Source of the DNA: CBDDBU01 sp965226045
GTDB lineage: Bacteria > Pseudomonadota > Alphaproteobacteria > VGEJ01
DNA length: 64,000 bases
Assembly (NCBI GenBank): GCA_965226045.1
Contig: CBDDBU010000019.1
Coordinates: 1-64,000 of the forward strand
Direction of reading: 5' to 3'
Each line of letters begins with the position of its first letter. Position 1 is the first letter of the stretch. The translations under genes were made by a program, and so were the position numbers. The notes below the pieces were generated by a model. That model did no database searches and was not told the DNA's origin. It worked only from the letters and a program-made list of their open reading frames with translations. This document shows, piece after piece, positions 33,386 to 41,922 of this stretch.

Positions 33386-34196
33386 GCCGGTCATCCCGTT
33401 GGTCCGGGCCACCGGCCTCGGCGTTAGGCGCGGCGGGCACTGGCTCATTCGCGGCGTCGATCTCGTGGTGGGACGGGGCGAGATCGTGACCTTGATCGGC
33501 CCCAACGGCAGCGGCAAGAGCACCGCCGCCAAGTCGATCCTTGGCGTCATCCGCGCCGACGAAGGTGGCGTCGAGCGTGCCGCCGGGCTGCGCATCGGCT
33601 ACGTGCCGCAGCGGCTCAGCATCGATCGGACCTTGCCTCTCACGGTCGAGCGCCTGCTCAGGCTGACCGAGCGCCATACGGCCACGGACGTAGGCCGCGC
33701 TCTCGCCGAGGTCGGGATCGAACGCCTCGGCGCGGCTCAGGTGCAAACCCTGTCGGGCGGCGAGTTCCAGCGCGCGCTGCTGGCGCGAGCCTTGATCCGA
33801 AGGCCCGATCTGCTGGTCCTCGACGAGCCGGTGCAGGGCGTCGATTTTGCCGGTGAGATCTCGCTCTACGGGCTCATCCGCTCGATCCGCGACCGTTTGG
33901 GCTGTGGCATCCTGCTGATCTCACACGACCTTCATCTGGTGATGCGCGAGACCGACACGGTGGTGTGCCTAAATGGCCACGTCTGCTGTTCGGGCTCGCC
34001 GCGCTCGGTGGTCGCGAACCCGGAATACGTGCGTCTATTCGGGCCGCGCGGCGTCGAGGCGCTGGCGGTTTATCAGCACGACCACGATCACGCCCATCTA
34101 CCCGATGGCAGCGTGGTTTCGCTCGAGGGCCACGGCCAGGGCCAGGCCGGGGGCGTGGGCGTGGGCGAGAGCGGGAGGGTGGCCGGCGATGCTTGA
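33378..34196 (+). CDS. znuC: zinc ABC transporter ATP-binding protein
   Basis: A 272-residue ABC ATPase. Walker A GPNGSGKS is at residues 41-48, signature LSGGEFQRAL at about 120, Walker B LLVLDEPVQGVDFAG and switch His in LLISHDLHLVM. The His/Asp-rich tail YQHDHDHAHLPDG typical of ZnuC follows, then a Gly-rich extension (GHGQGQAGGVGVGESG). It overlaps zur by 8 bases and znuB by 8 bases, forming a tight zur-znuC-znuB operon. Confidence 0.93.
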   Translation: MPEPVIPLVRATGLGVRRGGHWLIRGVDLVVGRGEIVTLIGPNGSGKSTAAKSILGVIRADEGGVERAAGLRIGYVPQRLSIDRTLPLTVERLLRLTERHTATDVGRALAEVGIERLGAAQVQTLSGGEFQRALLARALIRRPDLLVLDEPVQGVDFAGEISLYGLIRSIRDRLGCGILLISHDLHLVMRETDTVVCLNGHVCCSGSPRSVVANPEYVRLFGPRGVEALAVYQHDHDHAHLPDGSVVSLEGHGQGQAGGVGVGESGRVAGDA

Positions 34197-34995
34197 TGAC
34201 TTCTTCGTGCGGGCGCTTGTAGCCGGTGTCGGTGTGGCGCTGGTCGCCGGCCCGCTGGGTTGCTTCATCGTCTGGCGGCGGATGGCCTATCTCGGCGACA
34301 CCATGGCGCATTCGGCGCTGCTCGGCGTGGTGCTGGCCTTTCTGCTCGATCTCCACATCATGCTGGGGGTGTTCACGGTCGCGGGGCTCGGCGCGCTGGC
34401 GCTGATCGTGTTGCAGCGCCGCGTCAGCCTGCCGACCGATGCCCTGCTCGGTATTCTCGCCCATTCAATGCTGGCCTTAGGGCTGGTGCTAATCGCGTTC
34501 ATGGCCTGGCTGCGGATTGATCTGCTGAGCTATTTGTTTGGTGACATCCTGGCCGTGAACCGGCTCGACATCGGTCTAATCTACGGCGGCGGCCTAGTCG
34601 TCGTGGCAATCCTGGCGTTGAACTGGCGCGCGCTGCTGGCCGCGACAGTGAGCGAGGAACTGGCGGCGGCCGAGGCCCTGAAACCGGAACGGAGCCAGCT
34701 CGTGCTGATGCTTTTGATGGCGGCGGTGATCGCTATCGCCATGAAGATCGTGGGGATACTGCTGATTACCGCGCTGCTGATTATTCCGGCGGCGAGCGCC
34801 CGTCGCTATGCCGGCGGACCCGAGCAGATGGCGCTGATCGCCGCCGGGATTGGCGCCTGCGCCGTGGTCGTGGGGCTCCTGGGCTCGCTCCGCTTCGACA
34901 CCCCGGCCGGCCCGTCCGTGGTGGTAGGCGCGCTCGCGATCTTTCTGTTCGGCCTGCTCCTGCCGAGGCGGTCGGGGGAGGCTTTCCGATCGTGA
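34189..34995 (+). CDS. znuB: zinc ABC transporter permease
   Basis: A 268-residue ABC-3 family permease with about eight hydrophobic segments. The start is MLDDFFVRALVAGVGVALVA, followed by CFIVWRRMAYLGDTMAHSALLGV, GILAHSMLALGLVLIAFM, YLFGDILAV and KIVGILLITALLIIPAASARR (the conserved P-A-x-A-R loop). It forms the inner-membrane channel for zinc delivered by ZnuA. The start overlaps the znuC end. Confidence 0.93.
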   Translation: MLDDFFVRALVAGVGVALVAGPLGCFIVWRRMAYLGDTMAHSALLGVVLAFLLDLHIMLGVFTVAGLGALALIVLQRRVSLPTDALLGILAHSMLALGLVLIAFMAWLRIDLLSYLFGDILAVNRLDIGLIYGGGLVVVAILALNWRALLAATVSEELAAAEALKPERSQLVLMLLMAAVIAIAMKIVGILLITALLIIPAASARRYAGGPEQMALIAAGIGACAVVVGLLGSLRFDTPAGPSVVVGALAIFLFGLLLPRRSGEAFRS

Positions 34996-35013
34996 CCGAA
35001 GCCGTTACGTAGA

Positions 35014-35029
35014 GTACACGTTCGTGTAC
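35014..35029. promoter_or_regulatory. palindromic operator of vapBC
   Basis: GTACACG TT CGTGTAC is a perfect 16-bp inverted repeat ending 10 bases before the vapB ATG. VapBC complexes normally repress their own promoter through such palindromes. Confidence 0.7.
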
Positions 35030-35039
35030 CTTCCCCACC

Positions 35040-35297
35040 ATGGTTCTAAATATCAAGAGTGACGAGGCTGACCGGCTGGCGCGCGAACTAGCGCGTCGTC
35101 GCCAAAAATCTCTTACGACCGTCATCGTCGATGCCCTGCGTGCCGATCTCGCGCGTAAGATATTAGAGTGTGCGCGGCCGCCCGGCATGGCGGACCGGCT
35201 GATGAAGATCGGTGAGCGCTACGCACGGCTGGCCGGTCGAGATACGCGGACCGACGACGAAATTCTGGGCTATGACGAGCGCGGGCTACCCGGCTGA
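35040..35297 (+). CDS. vapB: VapB-family antitoxin
   Basis: An 85-residue antitoxin of the VapB/Rv0623 type. The N-terminal DNA-binding part is MVLNIKSDEADRLARELARR, followed by SLTTVIVDALRADLARK. The C-terminal toxin-wrapping tail (ERYARLAGRDTRTDDEILGY-DERGLPG) ends in the DEILGYDExGLP pattern common to this group. TGA overlaps the vapC ATG (TGATG at 35295-35299). It is preceded by a perfect palindrome that is probably its operator. Confidence 0.88.
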   Translation: MVLNIKSDEADRLARELARRRQKSLTTVIVDALRADLARKILECARPPGMADRLMKIGERYARLAGRDTRTDDEILGYDERGLPG

Positions 35298-35695
35298 TGG
35301 TGATCGATACCTTTGCCGCTATGGCGATACTGCGACGGGAACCCGAGGCGTCGATGTATGCCGCGATGCTGGAGGACGCGAGCGTTCGCTTGATTTCCGC
35401 TGTATCGGTTCTGGAGGCCGGCATCCTGGCCGAGAGCCACAAGGGAGAGGAAGGCGCGCTGGAACTTGACGCCTTCATTGGCGCCGCGGCGCTGGAGGTG
35501 GTCGCTTTCGACCGCGAGCAGGCCGCGGTCGCGCGCGAGGCATTTGGTAGGTATGGCAAGGGTCGTCATCTCGCTAACCTGAACTTCGGTGATTGCGCCG
35601 TCTATGTGCTCGCGGTGTGCTGGGCCGAGCCGCTACTTTTCAAAGCCGACGACTTCGTCGCCACCGATCTGGAGGCGTGCGTGCCGGCCGCCTGA
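35297..35695 (+). CDS. vapC: VapC-type PIN-domain ribonuclease toxin
   Basis: A 132-residue PIN-domain RNase. The acidic metal-binding residues are Asp4 in MVIDTFAAMAILRREPEA, Glu in ISAVSVLEAGILAES, Asp in NLNFGDCAVYVLA and Asp in PLLFKADDFVATDLE. All are present, so it looks active, cleaving tRNA, rRNA or mRNA when VapB is lost. Its last 56 bases overlap the convergent GNAT gene. Compared with the decayed HigBA-like pair in this window, this module is intact. Confidence 0.92.
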   Translation: MVIDTFAAMAILRREPEASMYAAMLEDASVRLISAVSVLEAGILAESHKGEEGALELDAFIGAAALEVVAFDREQAAVAREAFGRYGKGRHLANLNFGDCAVYVLAVCWAEPLLFKADDFVATDLEACVPAA

Positions 35696-36200
35696 GCGAT
35701 CGCGACGCCCACCAGGCGGCATTGGCGAGGACCACCGAGGCGTCGATCTGTTGGCTGGGTACCGACCAATAGCTGGCGAGAAGCCGGTTCTTTTCGGCCG
35801 CCGTCACTGGCCGGAAACCGTGCTTCTCGTAGAAGCGGATTGCCCAGGTTGCGGCGGCCCAGGTGCCGATGAGGAGCGGAGCCGTCGCCTCGGCCCGCAG
35901 GGCCTCGATCATGCGGGCGCCGATGCCGCGCCGCTGGTGGTTGGTGCGGACATAGGCATGGCGGATCAGGGTCACGTCCTTGACCGGCTGCAGCCCCATC
36001 ACTCCGACCAGCGCCCCGGCGACCTCCACGCCCGAGAACCCGACACCGGCCGCGATCTCGGCGGCCAGCTCATCTTCCGACATATAGGGCTCGTGCCAGC
36101 GCTCGGCCGGGATGACGCCGCGATAGGCGGCCGCGCCATCGTTGATGACGGCGAAGATCGCGGCTACGTCGTCATCGCCACAGCGGCGGACCGGCAACAT
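35640..36200 (-). CDS. GNAT-family N-acetyltransferase
   Basis: A 186-residue acetyltransferase. The start is MLPVRRCGDDDVAAIFAVIN, the acetyl-CoA pyrophosphate loop HQRRGIGARMIEAL (Q/RxxGxG/A), and FYEKHGFRPVTAAEKNRLLA lies at the core end. The last about 20 residues (RSLRRPARTPPDRWRRSRRL) are low-complexity and run antisense into vapC, so the functional protein may end near ASVVLANAAWW. Substrate unknown. It lies 2 bases after the tag gene on the same strand. Confidence 0.82.
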   Translation of the reverse strand: MLPVRRCGDDDVAAIFAVINDGAAAYRGVIPAERWHEPYMSEDELAAEIAAGVGFSGVEVAGALVGVMGLQPVKDVTLIRHAYVRTNHQRRGIGARMIEALRAEATAPLLIGTWAAATWAIRFYEKHGFRPVTAAEKNRLLASYWSVPSQQIDASVVLANAAWWASRSLRRPARTPPDRWRRSRRL

Positions 36201-36202
36201 GG

Positions 36203-36769
36203 TCAAACTTGCTCGTGGCGAAAGCAGTCGACGAGGTGGTCGTTGACCATGCCCGCCGCCTGCATGAATGCATAGCAGATGGTTGGGCCGACGAAACGAA
36301 AGCCGCGCGCCTTGAGGTCCTTGCTCATGGCTTGCGACTCCTCGGTCTCGGCTGGCATGTCGGCCATGCGCCGCCACCGATTCGTGATCGTACGGCCCCC
36401 GGTGAAGCTCCAGATATAGCTGTCGAAATCGCCGAAGTCCTCGCGGATGGCGAGGAAGGCGCGTGCGTTGGTGGTCGCGGCCTCGATCTTGGCGCGGTTG
36501 CGCACGATGCCGGCGTCGGCCATCAGACGGGCCTGCTTGGCGGCGCGGTAGCGGGCTATTTTCTCGACGTCGAAGCCATCGAATGCGGCGCGGAAGTTCT
36601 CGCGCTTGCGCAAGATCGTGAGCCAGCTTAAGCCGGCCTGGAAGCCATCGAGGATCAGCGACTCGAAGATCCGCCGATCGTCGTGCAGGGGGACGCCCCA
36701 CTCCTCGTCGTGATAGGCGAGATAGAGCGGGTCCTCGCCGGGCCACTCGCAGCGCGTCAGGTCGGCCAT
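36203..36769 (-). CDS. tag: DNA-3-methyladenine glycosylase I
   Basis: A 188-residue HhH-type glycosylase that removes 3-methyladenine from DNA. Hallmarks are RCEWPGEDPLYLAYHDEEWGVP (Cys zinc ligand and the catalytic-site region), FESLILDGFQAGLSWLTILR-KRENFRAAF and the zinc-binding C-terminus (FVGPTICYAFMQAAGMVNDH with HL-DCFRHEQ). ATG 36767-36769 overlaps the ygfZ stop by one base (TGATG). Confidence 0.94.
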   Translation of the reverse strand: MADLTRCEWPGEDPLYLAYHDEEWGVPLHDDRRIFESLILDGFQAGLSWLTILRKRENFRAAFDGFDVEKIARYRAAKQARLMADAGIVRNRAKIEAATTNARAFLAIREDFGDFDSYIWSFTGGRTITNRWRRMADMPAETEESQAMSKDLKARGFRFVGPTICYAFMQAAGMVNDHLVDCFRHEQV

Positions 36770-37680
36770 CACAGCCGCATCCATTCCGGACGCGCGATGG
36801 TCAGGCGGGTCTGACCGGCGTGCAGCGGCTCGCCGCGTTCGGCCTGCGCGACCCGGTCGAGGCGGAGCACGGCGAGCGCCCGATCCTCGCGGCCCGACCG
36901 CAATTCGCCAGCGGGCTGGTCGGCGTCATCGGTGATCGGCGTGCCGGGCGGCGGCAGCGGTCCATCGACGGCGACCGGGATGAGCCGCTTGCGGATCTTG
37001 GCGCGGTAATGAGTACGGGCGGTGATCTCCTGGCCGATATAGCAGCCCTTGTCGTAATCGATGCCGTGCAGTTCATCAAAGCCGCATTCGATCAGCAGCG
37101 CCTTGTCGATGGCGATATCCCGGCTGCCATCGGGCAGTCCGTGGCCAAGCCGCCAGGAATCGTAGGCGCTCGGTTCGGCGGCCGACAATCCGGTCGCCGC
37201 GAGGGTGGCCAGCGTCGTCGCGGCGGGTAGCACGGCGCGCGCGCCGCCGCCCGCGAGGCGCGGATCGACATAGATGACGCCGCCCTCGAGCGGCCTTGCG
37301 CGTCCCTCATCGGCGGGCAGCGACAGGAGCGCTAGGGCTCCCTCGCCGAACAACGCGGCGACCAGCAGGTCCGCCGAGACATCGGTGAACTGGACCTGGG
37401 CGCGGAGCCGATACATGCTGAGCCGGCGCGCGAGATCGGCCAGACGCTCGGCCTCGCAATCGAGCAAAAATCCCGCGCGATCCGGTCGAGCGAGCACGAA
37501 GAAATCGTGCAGGTATTTGCCCTGGGGCGTCAACAACGCGGCGTAGATCGCGCGCTCAGGCGAGACCAGCCCGATATCGTTGGAAATCAGGCCTTGCAGA
37601 AGCGTGCCCGAATCCTCGCCGCTCACCGCCAACAGGCCGCGCGCTGGTAGGAGGCTGTATGAAGGAGCGGTCATCGCCAT
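36769..37680 (-). CDS. ygfZ: YgfZ/GcvT folate-binding protein for iron-sulfur enzymes
   Basis: A 303-residue protein of the YgfZ/COG0354 family, which uses tetrahydrofolate to help maintain certain Fe-S enzymes. The signature KGCYIGQEITART carries the conserved Cys at about residue 200, and the N-terminus is LPARGLLAVSGEDSGTLLQGL-ISNDIGLV. The start at ATG 37678-37680 (MAMTAPSYSLLP) is favoured over longer frames. It is coupled to tag and the GNAT gene downstream. A divergent glycosyltransferase operon begins 120 bases away. Confidence 0.92.
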   Translation of the reverse strand: MAMTAPSYSLLPARGLLAVSGEDSGTLLQGLISNDIGLVSPERAIYAALLTPQGKYLHDFFVLARPDRAGFLLDCEAERLADLARRLSMYRLRAQVQFTDVSADLLVAALFGEGALALLSLPADEGRARPLEGGVIYVDPRLAGGGARAVLPAATTLATLAATGLSAAEPSAYDSWRLGHGLPDGSRDIAIDKALLIECGFDELHGIDYDKGCYIGQEITARTHYRAKIRKRLIPVAVDGPLPPPGTPITDDADQPAGELRSGREDRALAVLRLDRVAQAERGEPLHAGQTRLTIARPEWMRL

Positions 37681-37800
37681 CACATAAGCGCCGCGCTGGC
37701 TGGTGACAAGACGCTCGGGCGGTGCCCAGGCAGCCGGCCGGTAGCCACGGCGGGGAGGCGCGCCTATAACTGCGGCGTACTTCCGCGAGCCGCGAGGGCC

Positions 37801-38754
37801 ATGAAGGTCCTGTTCGTCAGCGCCAACCGCATCGGCGATGCTGTCCTCTCGACCGGTCTGGTCGAGCATATCGCCCGGACTCATCCTGGCGTTCGCCTGA
37901 CGATTGCGTGCGGGCCGGCGGCCGCCAATCTATTCGAGGCGGCGCCCCACGTTGAGCGGATCATCACCATGATCAAGGCGCGCTGGTCGGGCCACTGGCT
38001 TCACCTGTGGCGCGAGACCGTCGGGCACTTCTGGGATCTCGTGGTCGACCTGCGCGCCTCGGCGCTAGCGTGGCTGGTGCCGGCGCGGTCGCGGCGGGTG
38101 TTGCGCCGCTCGTCCGAACCGGTCCATCGGCTGGTCCATCTCGCCGGGGTCCTGGGACTGAGCGAGCCGGCGCCGCCGCATGTGTGGATCGCCAGGCGGC
38201 ATCGTGAGGCCGCCGCCGCGCTGATCCCGGGCCATGGTCCAGTGCTCGCCGTTGGGCCGACGGCCAACTGGGGCGGCAAACAGTGGCGGGCCGAGCGTTT
38301 CGCCGAGACCGTGACGCGGCTGACCGCGTCGACGGGCATTCTGCCGGACGCCAGGGTGGCGGTGCTGGGGGCCGGGCCGGAACGGCCCTCGGCGGCGGCG
38401 CTCCTCAAGGCTATTCCGGAGAACCGCCGCATCGACCTGCTCGGTCATATCGATCTGCTCACCGCCTCCGCCTGTCTGCGGCGCTGTGCGCTGTATCTCG
38501 GCAACGACTCGGGCCTCATGCACCTTGCTGCTGCCAGCGCCGTGCCGACGCTGGGGTTGTTCGGGCCGAGCCGCGACAGCCACTATGCGCCGTGGGGTCC
38601 ACTGACGGCGGTGGTGCGAACCGAATTAGCGTACGAGCAACTGGTTGGCGGGCCGGGCTACGACCACCGGCGGCAGGAGACGCTGATGGACAGCCTGAGC
38701 GTCGATAAGGTCGAACAGGCGGCGCTCGCGCTTTGGCGTCGGACGCGCGTGTGA
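37801..38754 (+). CDS. glycosyltransferase family 9 (heptosyltransferase-like)
   Basis: A 317-residue GT-B enzyme of the ADP-heptose:LPS heptosyltransferase group. The N-terminal strand is MKVLFVSANRIGDAVLSTGL, followed by AVGPTANWGGKQWRAERFAE, then LYLGNDSGLMHLAAASAVPT (nucleotide-sugar site with D-S-G-x-x-H) and LFGPSRDSHYAPWG. It adds a core sugar to lipid A/LPS at the cytoplasmic face. It is the first gene of a tightly packed four-gene operon (GTGA overlap with the next). Confidence 0.88.
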   Translation: MKVLFVSANRIGDAVLSTGLVEHIARTHPGVRLTIACGPAAANLFEAAPHVERIITMIKARWSGHWLHLWRETVGHFWDLVVDLRASALAWLVPARSRRVLRRSSEPVHRLVHLAGVLGLSEPAPPHVWIARRHREAAAALIPGHGPVLAVGPTANWGGKQWRAERFAETVTRLTASTGILPDARVAVLGAGPERPSAAALLKAIPENRRIDLLGHIDLLTASACLRRCALYLGNDSGLMHLAAASAVPTLGLFGPSRDSHYAPWGPLTAVVRTELAYEQLVGGPGYDHRRQETLMDSLSVDKVEQAALALWRRTRV

Positions 38755-39506
38755 GCGGGCCGCGCTTGTCGGCCCTGGTGGTCGCGCGCGACGAGGCCGC
38801 GCAGCTGGCGGCGTGCCTCGCGTGCCTCGGCTTCGCCGACGAGATCGTGGTCGTGCTCGACCGCTGCACCGACGCGTCGCGCGCCATCGTCGAGCCATTG
38901 GCGGGCCGTGTCATCGAGGGCGAGTGGCCGATCGAGGGCGACCGCCGCAACGCCGGCATTGAGGCCTGCACCGGCGATTGGATTGTCGAGATCGACGCCG
39001 ATGAGCGGCCACCGCCCGCGCTTGGCGAAGAGATTCGCGCGACGATCGCCATCGCCACGCCGGGTTACTTCCTGGTGCCGTTCGAGAACTACGTCGGCCG
39101 GCGGCTGATCCGCTATGGCTGGGGCGCCTCGTGGGGCGTCAACGCGGCGCCGCGATTGTTCAGCAAGGGGGCCAAGCGCTGGGGCCCGCAACGGGTTCAC
39201 CCCCGCCTCGATCTGCAGGGGCCGGCGCGACGGCTGACCACGCCCATCGCGCACCATGTCGATCGAGACATCTCCGACATGCTGGCCCGACTCGACCGCT
39301 ATTCCACGGCGCGCGCGAGCGATCTCCGTGAGGCCGGCGCGATTGGGTCGCTGCCCGACAATGTGCGTCGGTTTTTCTCGCGCTTCTTCAAGTGCTATGT
39401 GCGGCGCAAAGGGTATCGGGAAGGGGCGTGGGGGTTCCTGATTGCGCTAATGGCGGGGCTCTACCCACTCGTCTCCCACCTCAAGGCGCGGCTGGAGGCT
39501 GACTAG
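38751..39506 (+). CDS. glycosyltransferase family 2 (WaaE/KdtX-like)
   Basis: A 251-residue GT-A enzyme. The start is LSALVVARDEAAQLAACLAC, with the Asp region VVVLDRCTDASR, DRRNAGIEACTGDWIVEIDADERPPP (DxD-type) and RYGWGASWGVNAAPRLF. Similar to LPS inner-core glucosyltransferases. GTG 38751 overlaps the GT9 stop and fits the family start better than the earlier TTG 38733. The C-terminal hydrophobic patch (WGFLIALMAGLYPLVSHL) may be membrane-associated. Confidence 0.87.
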   Translation: MSGPRLSALVVARDEAAQLAACLACLGFADEIVVVLDRCTDASRAIVEPLAGRVIEGEWPIEGDRRNAGIEACTGDWIVEIDADERPPPALGEEIRATIAIATPGYFLVPFENYVGRRLIRYGWGASWGVNAAPRLFSKGAKRWGPQRVHPRLDLQGPARRLTTPIAHHVDRDISDMLARLDRYSTARASDLREAGAIGSLPDNVRRFFSRFFKCYVRRKGYREGAWGFLIALMAGLYPLVSHLKARLEAD

Positions 39507-40538
39507 ATGCGGCTCTTGCAGGCGATGGCCGGTCGCCAGCAGGGCGGCGCGGAGAGATTTTTCGCCCGCCTCGCTGTCGCGTTCGAGGGCGCCGGGGTCG
39601 AGCAGCAGGTGCTCATTCGCGCGGGCGCCGCCTGCGCGGGGTGGTTAGAGGAGGGCGGCATCCGTCCCGTCGCGCTGCCGTTCGGCGGCGCGCTCGACGC
39701 CGTGAGCGCGCGACGCTTCCGCCGCGAGGTCGAGAGCTTCCGGCCGGATGTGGTGCTGACCTGGATGAATCGAGCCAGTGCTTTTTGCCCGCGGCCGGCG
39801 AGCTTCGTTCATGTCGGCCGGCTCGGCGGCTACTACAACCTCAAGTACTACCGCCGCTGCCAGCATCTGATCGCCAACACCCGCGATATCGTCGAATATG
39901 TTCGCGGTTATGGCTGGGTGAAGCCGGTGCATTACCTACCCAACTTCGCCCGCGCCGCGCCCGCGCCCGCCGTGGCGCGTGGCGAATTCGATACGCCCGA
40001 GGGAGCGCCGCTCCTGCTCGCCCTCGGGCGGCTGCATCGCAACAAGGGCTTCGACGTGCTGATTGAGGCGCTGGGGTCGGTCCCTGGCGCCTATCTGTGG
40101 CTGGCCGGAAGCGGCTCTATTGCGGGCGATCTGCGGCGGCTCGCGGCCGCGCTCGGGGTGCTGGATCGGGTGCGGTTTCTGGGCTGGCGCGACGATGTCG
40201 GGGCGCTGCACGCGGCGGCCGATGTGCTGGTCTGTCCGTCGCGCCACGAGCCGCTCGGCAACGTCGTTGTCGAGGCGTGGGCGCACGGTAGCCCGGTGGT
40301 GGCGGCGGCCGCCACCGGCCCGGCGGCATTGATCGAGGACGGCGTCAGCGGCCTGTCGGTGGCGGTTGACGATGCCGCCGGGTTGGCGACCGCCCTCCGC
40401 CGCGTCATCGGCGAGACCGGATTGGCGGCGCGGCTGGCGGTGGGCGGTCGAGAGGCGTATGCGGCTGAGTTCACCGAATCGATCGTGGTCGGGCGCTACC
40501 TTTCCTTTCTCGACCAGATCAGCCGGGAGGCGGCATGA
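39507..40538 (+). CDS. glycosyltransferase family 4
   Basis: A 343-residue GT-B enzyme. The N-terminus is MRLLQAMAGRQQGGAERFFA (the GGAE motif), followed by ALGRLHRNKGFDVLIEAL, LAGSGSIAGDLRRLAAALG and the sugar-nucleotide E-x7-E region RHEPLGNVVVEAWAHGSPVV. It follows the GT2 stop without a gap and overlaps the amidohydrolase by 4 bases (ATGA). It probably extends the LPS core or another envelope glycan. Confidence 0.9.
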   Translation: MRLLQAMAGRQQGGAERFFARLAVAFEGAGVEQQVLIRAGAACAGWLEEGGIRPVALPFGGALDAVSARRFRREVESFRPDVVLTWMNRASAFCPRPASFVHVGRLGGYYNLKYYRRCQHLIANTRDIVEYVRGYGWVKPVHYLPNFARAAPAPAVARGEFDTPEGAPLLLALGRLHRNKGFDVLIEALGSVPGAYLWLAGSGSIAGDLRRLAAALGVLDRVRFLGWRDDVGALHAAADVLVCPSRHEPLGNVVVEAWAHGSPVVAAAATGPAALIEDGVSGLSVAVDDAAGLATALRRVIGETGLAARLAVGGREAYAAEFTESIVVGRYLSFLDQISREAA

Positions 40539-41863
40539 GTAGCTTCGACCTGATCGTGCGCGGCGGGACCTGTGTTAGCCACGACGGTATCGGTTGCGCC
40601 GACATCGCGGTGCGCGATGGCCGTATCGTTGGTATCCGCGATTTCAGCCGGGCGACGGCGACGGAGATCGTCGATGCCGGCGGCCTCCACGTGCTGCCGG
40701 GCGTCATCGACAGCCAAGTCCACTTCCGCGAGCCTGGCTTCGAGCACAAGGAGGATCTGGAGAGCGGGAGTCGCGCGGCGGTGTTGGGTGGAGTGACAGC
40801 GGTCTTCGAGATGCCGAACTCGCGGCCGACGACGACCACCACCGACGCGCTCGATGACAAGCTCGCCCGCGCCGTCGGCCGCATGTGGTGCGATCACGCG
40901 TTCTTTGTCGGTGCCGATCGCGCCAACCTTAGCCAACTGGCGGCGCTGGAACGCCGTCCGGGCTGCTGTGGGGTCAAGCTTTTCATGGGCTCATCGACGG
41001 GCGATCTGTTGGTCGAGAACGATGAGGACATCGCCCGGGTGCTGGCAAGCGGCACGCGCCGCGTCGCCGTGCACAGCGAGGACGAAGCGCGCCTACGCGA
41101 GCGCCATGCGATCGCTGTCGCCGCCGCCGATGTCCACGCCCATCCCAAGTGGCGCGACGCCGAAACCGCCGCTCGGGCCACGCGGCGGCTTCTGGGCCTG
41201 GCGCGGGGCGTATGGCGGCGGGTTCATGTGCTGCACGTCACGACGGCGGAGGAAATGGCGATCCTGGCCGAGGCCAAGGATATCGCCACGGTCGAAGTAA
41301 CCCCCCAGAATCTGACTCTGGTCGCGCCGGAATGCTACGACCGGCTGGGCACGCTGGCCCAGATGAATCCGCCGATCCGCGACCAGGCACATCGCGAGGC
41401 GCTGTGGCAGGGCGTGCGCGAGGGCGTGGTCGATGTGCTCGGCTCCGACCACGCGCCGCACAGCCGCGAGGAGAAGGCTGCCCCCTATCCCGCCAGCCCG
41501 TCGGGCATGCCGGGGGTGCAGACAATGTTGCCGCTGATGCTCGACCATGTGGCGGCGGGCCGGCTGAGCCTGGCGCGGCTGATGGATCTGCTGTGCGCGG
41601 GCCCGGCGCGGGTGTACGGCATCGCCGGGAAAGGGCGGTTGGCGGCCGGCTACGACGCCGATCTGACGCTGGTTGACCTCGGCGCGAAACGCCGGATCGA
41701 GGCGAGCTGGCTCGCCAGCAAGTGCGGCTGGAGCCCGTTTGAGGGCCGCGAGGTGCGCGGCTGGCCGGTCGCGACCATCGTGCGCGGCCGGCCGGTCATG
41801 CGCGAAGGCGAGCTGCTAGGCGCGGCCCACGGCGCGCCGATCCGGTTCCAGGAGACACGCTGA
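40535..41863 (+). CDS. dihydroorotase-like amidohydrolase
   Basis: A 442-residue amidohydrolase-superfamily protein (dihydroorotase/allantoinase/hydantoinase group). The metal region reads VIDSQVHFREPG, so the first His of the usual H-x-H is Gln. The bridging Lys lies in GVKLFMGSSTGD, His in RRVHVLHVTTAEE and Asp in LGSDHAPHSREEK, and these are kept. It is translationally coupled to the GT4 gene and has the length of PyrC-type enzymes. It could be a bona fide dihydroorotase of the branch with QVHFRE, or an enzyme recruited to envelope glycan modification. Confidence 0.8.
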   Translation: MSSFDLIVRGGTCVSHDGIGCADIAVRDGRIVGIRDFSRATATEIVDAGGLHVLPGVIDSQVHFREPGFEHKEDLESGSRAAVLGGVTAVFEMPNSRPTTTTTDALDDKLARAVGRMWCDHAFFVGADRANLSQLAALERRPGCCGVKLFMGSSTGDLLVENDEDIARVLASGTRRVAVHSEDEARLRERHAIAVAAADVHAHPKWRDAETAARATRRLLGLARGVWRRVHVLHVTTAEEMAILAEAKDIATVEVTPQNLTLVAPECYDRLGTLAQMNPPIRDQAHREALWQGVREGVVDVLGSDHAPHSREEKAAPYPASPSGMPGVQTMLPLMLDHVAAGRLSLARLMDLLCAGPARVYGIAGKGRLAAGYDADLTLVDLGAKRRIEASWLASKCGWSPFEGREVRGWPVATIVRGRPVMREGELLGAAHGAPIRFQETR

Positions 41864-41902
41864 GGGCCTCGTCTACCCACAGCGACACTTGACAGACCCT
41901 TT

Positions 41903-41922
41903 GTTTCTATAAGTATGGAAAC
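41903..41922. promoter_or_regulatory. ArsR operator candidate abutting the arsR start
   Basis: GTTTCTATAAGTATGGAAAC is an imperfect 20-bp palindrome (16 of 20 positions symmetric) ending on the base before the arsR ATG. A TTGACA stands at 41889-41894 and TATAAG lies within the palindrome. No ribosome site is visible, so the mRNA may be leaderless. Confidence 0.65.
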
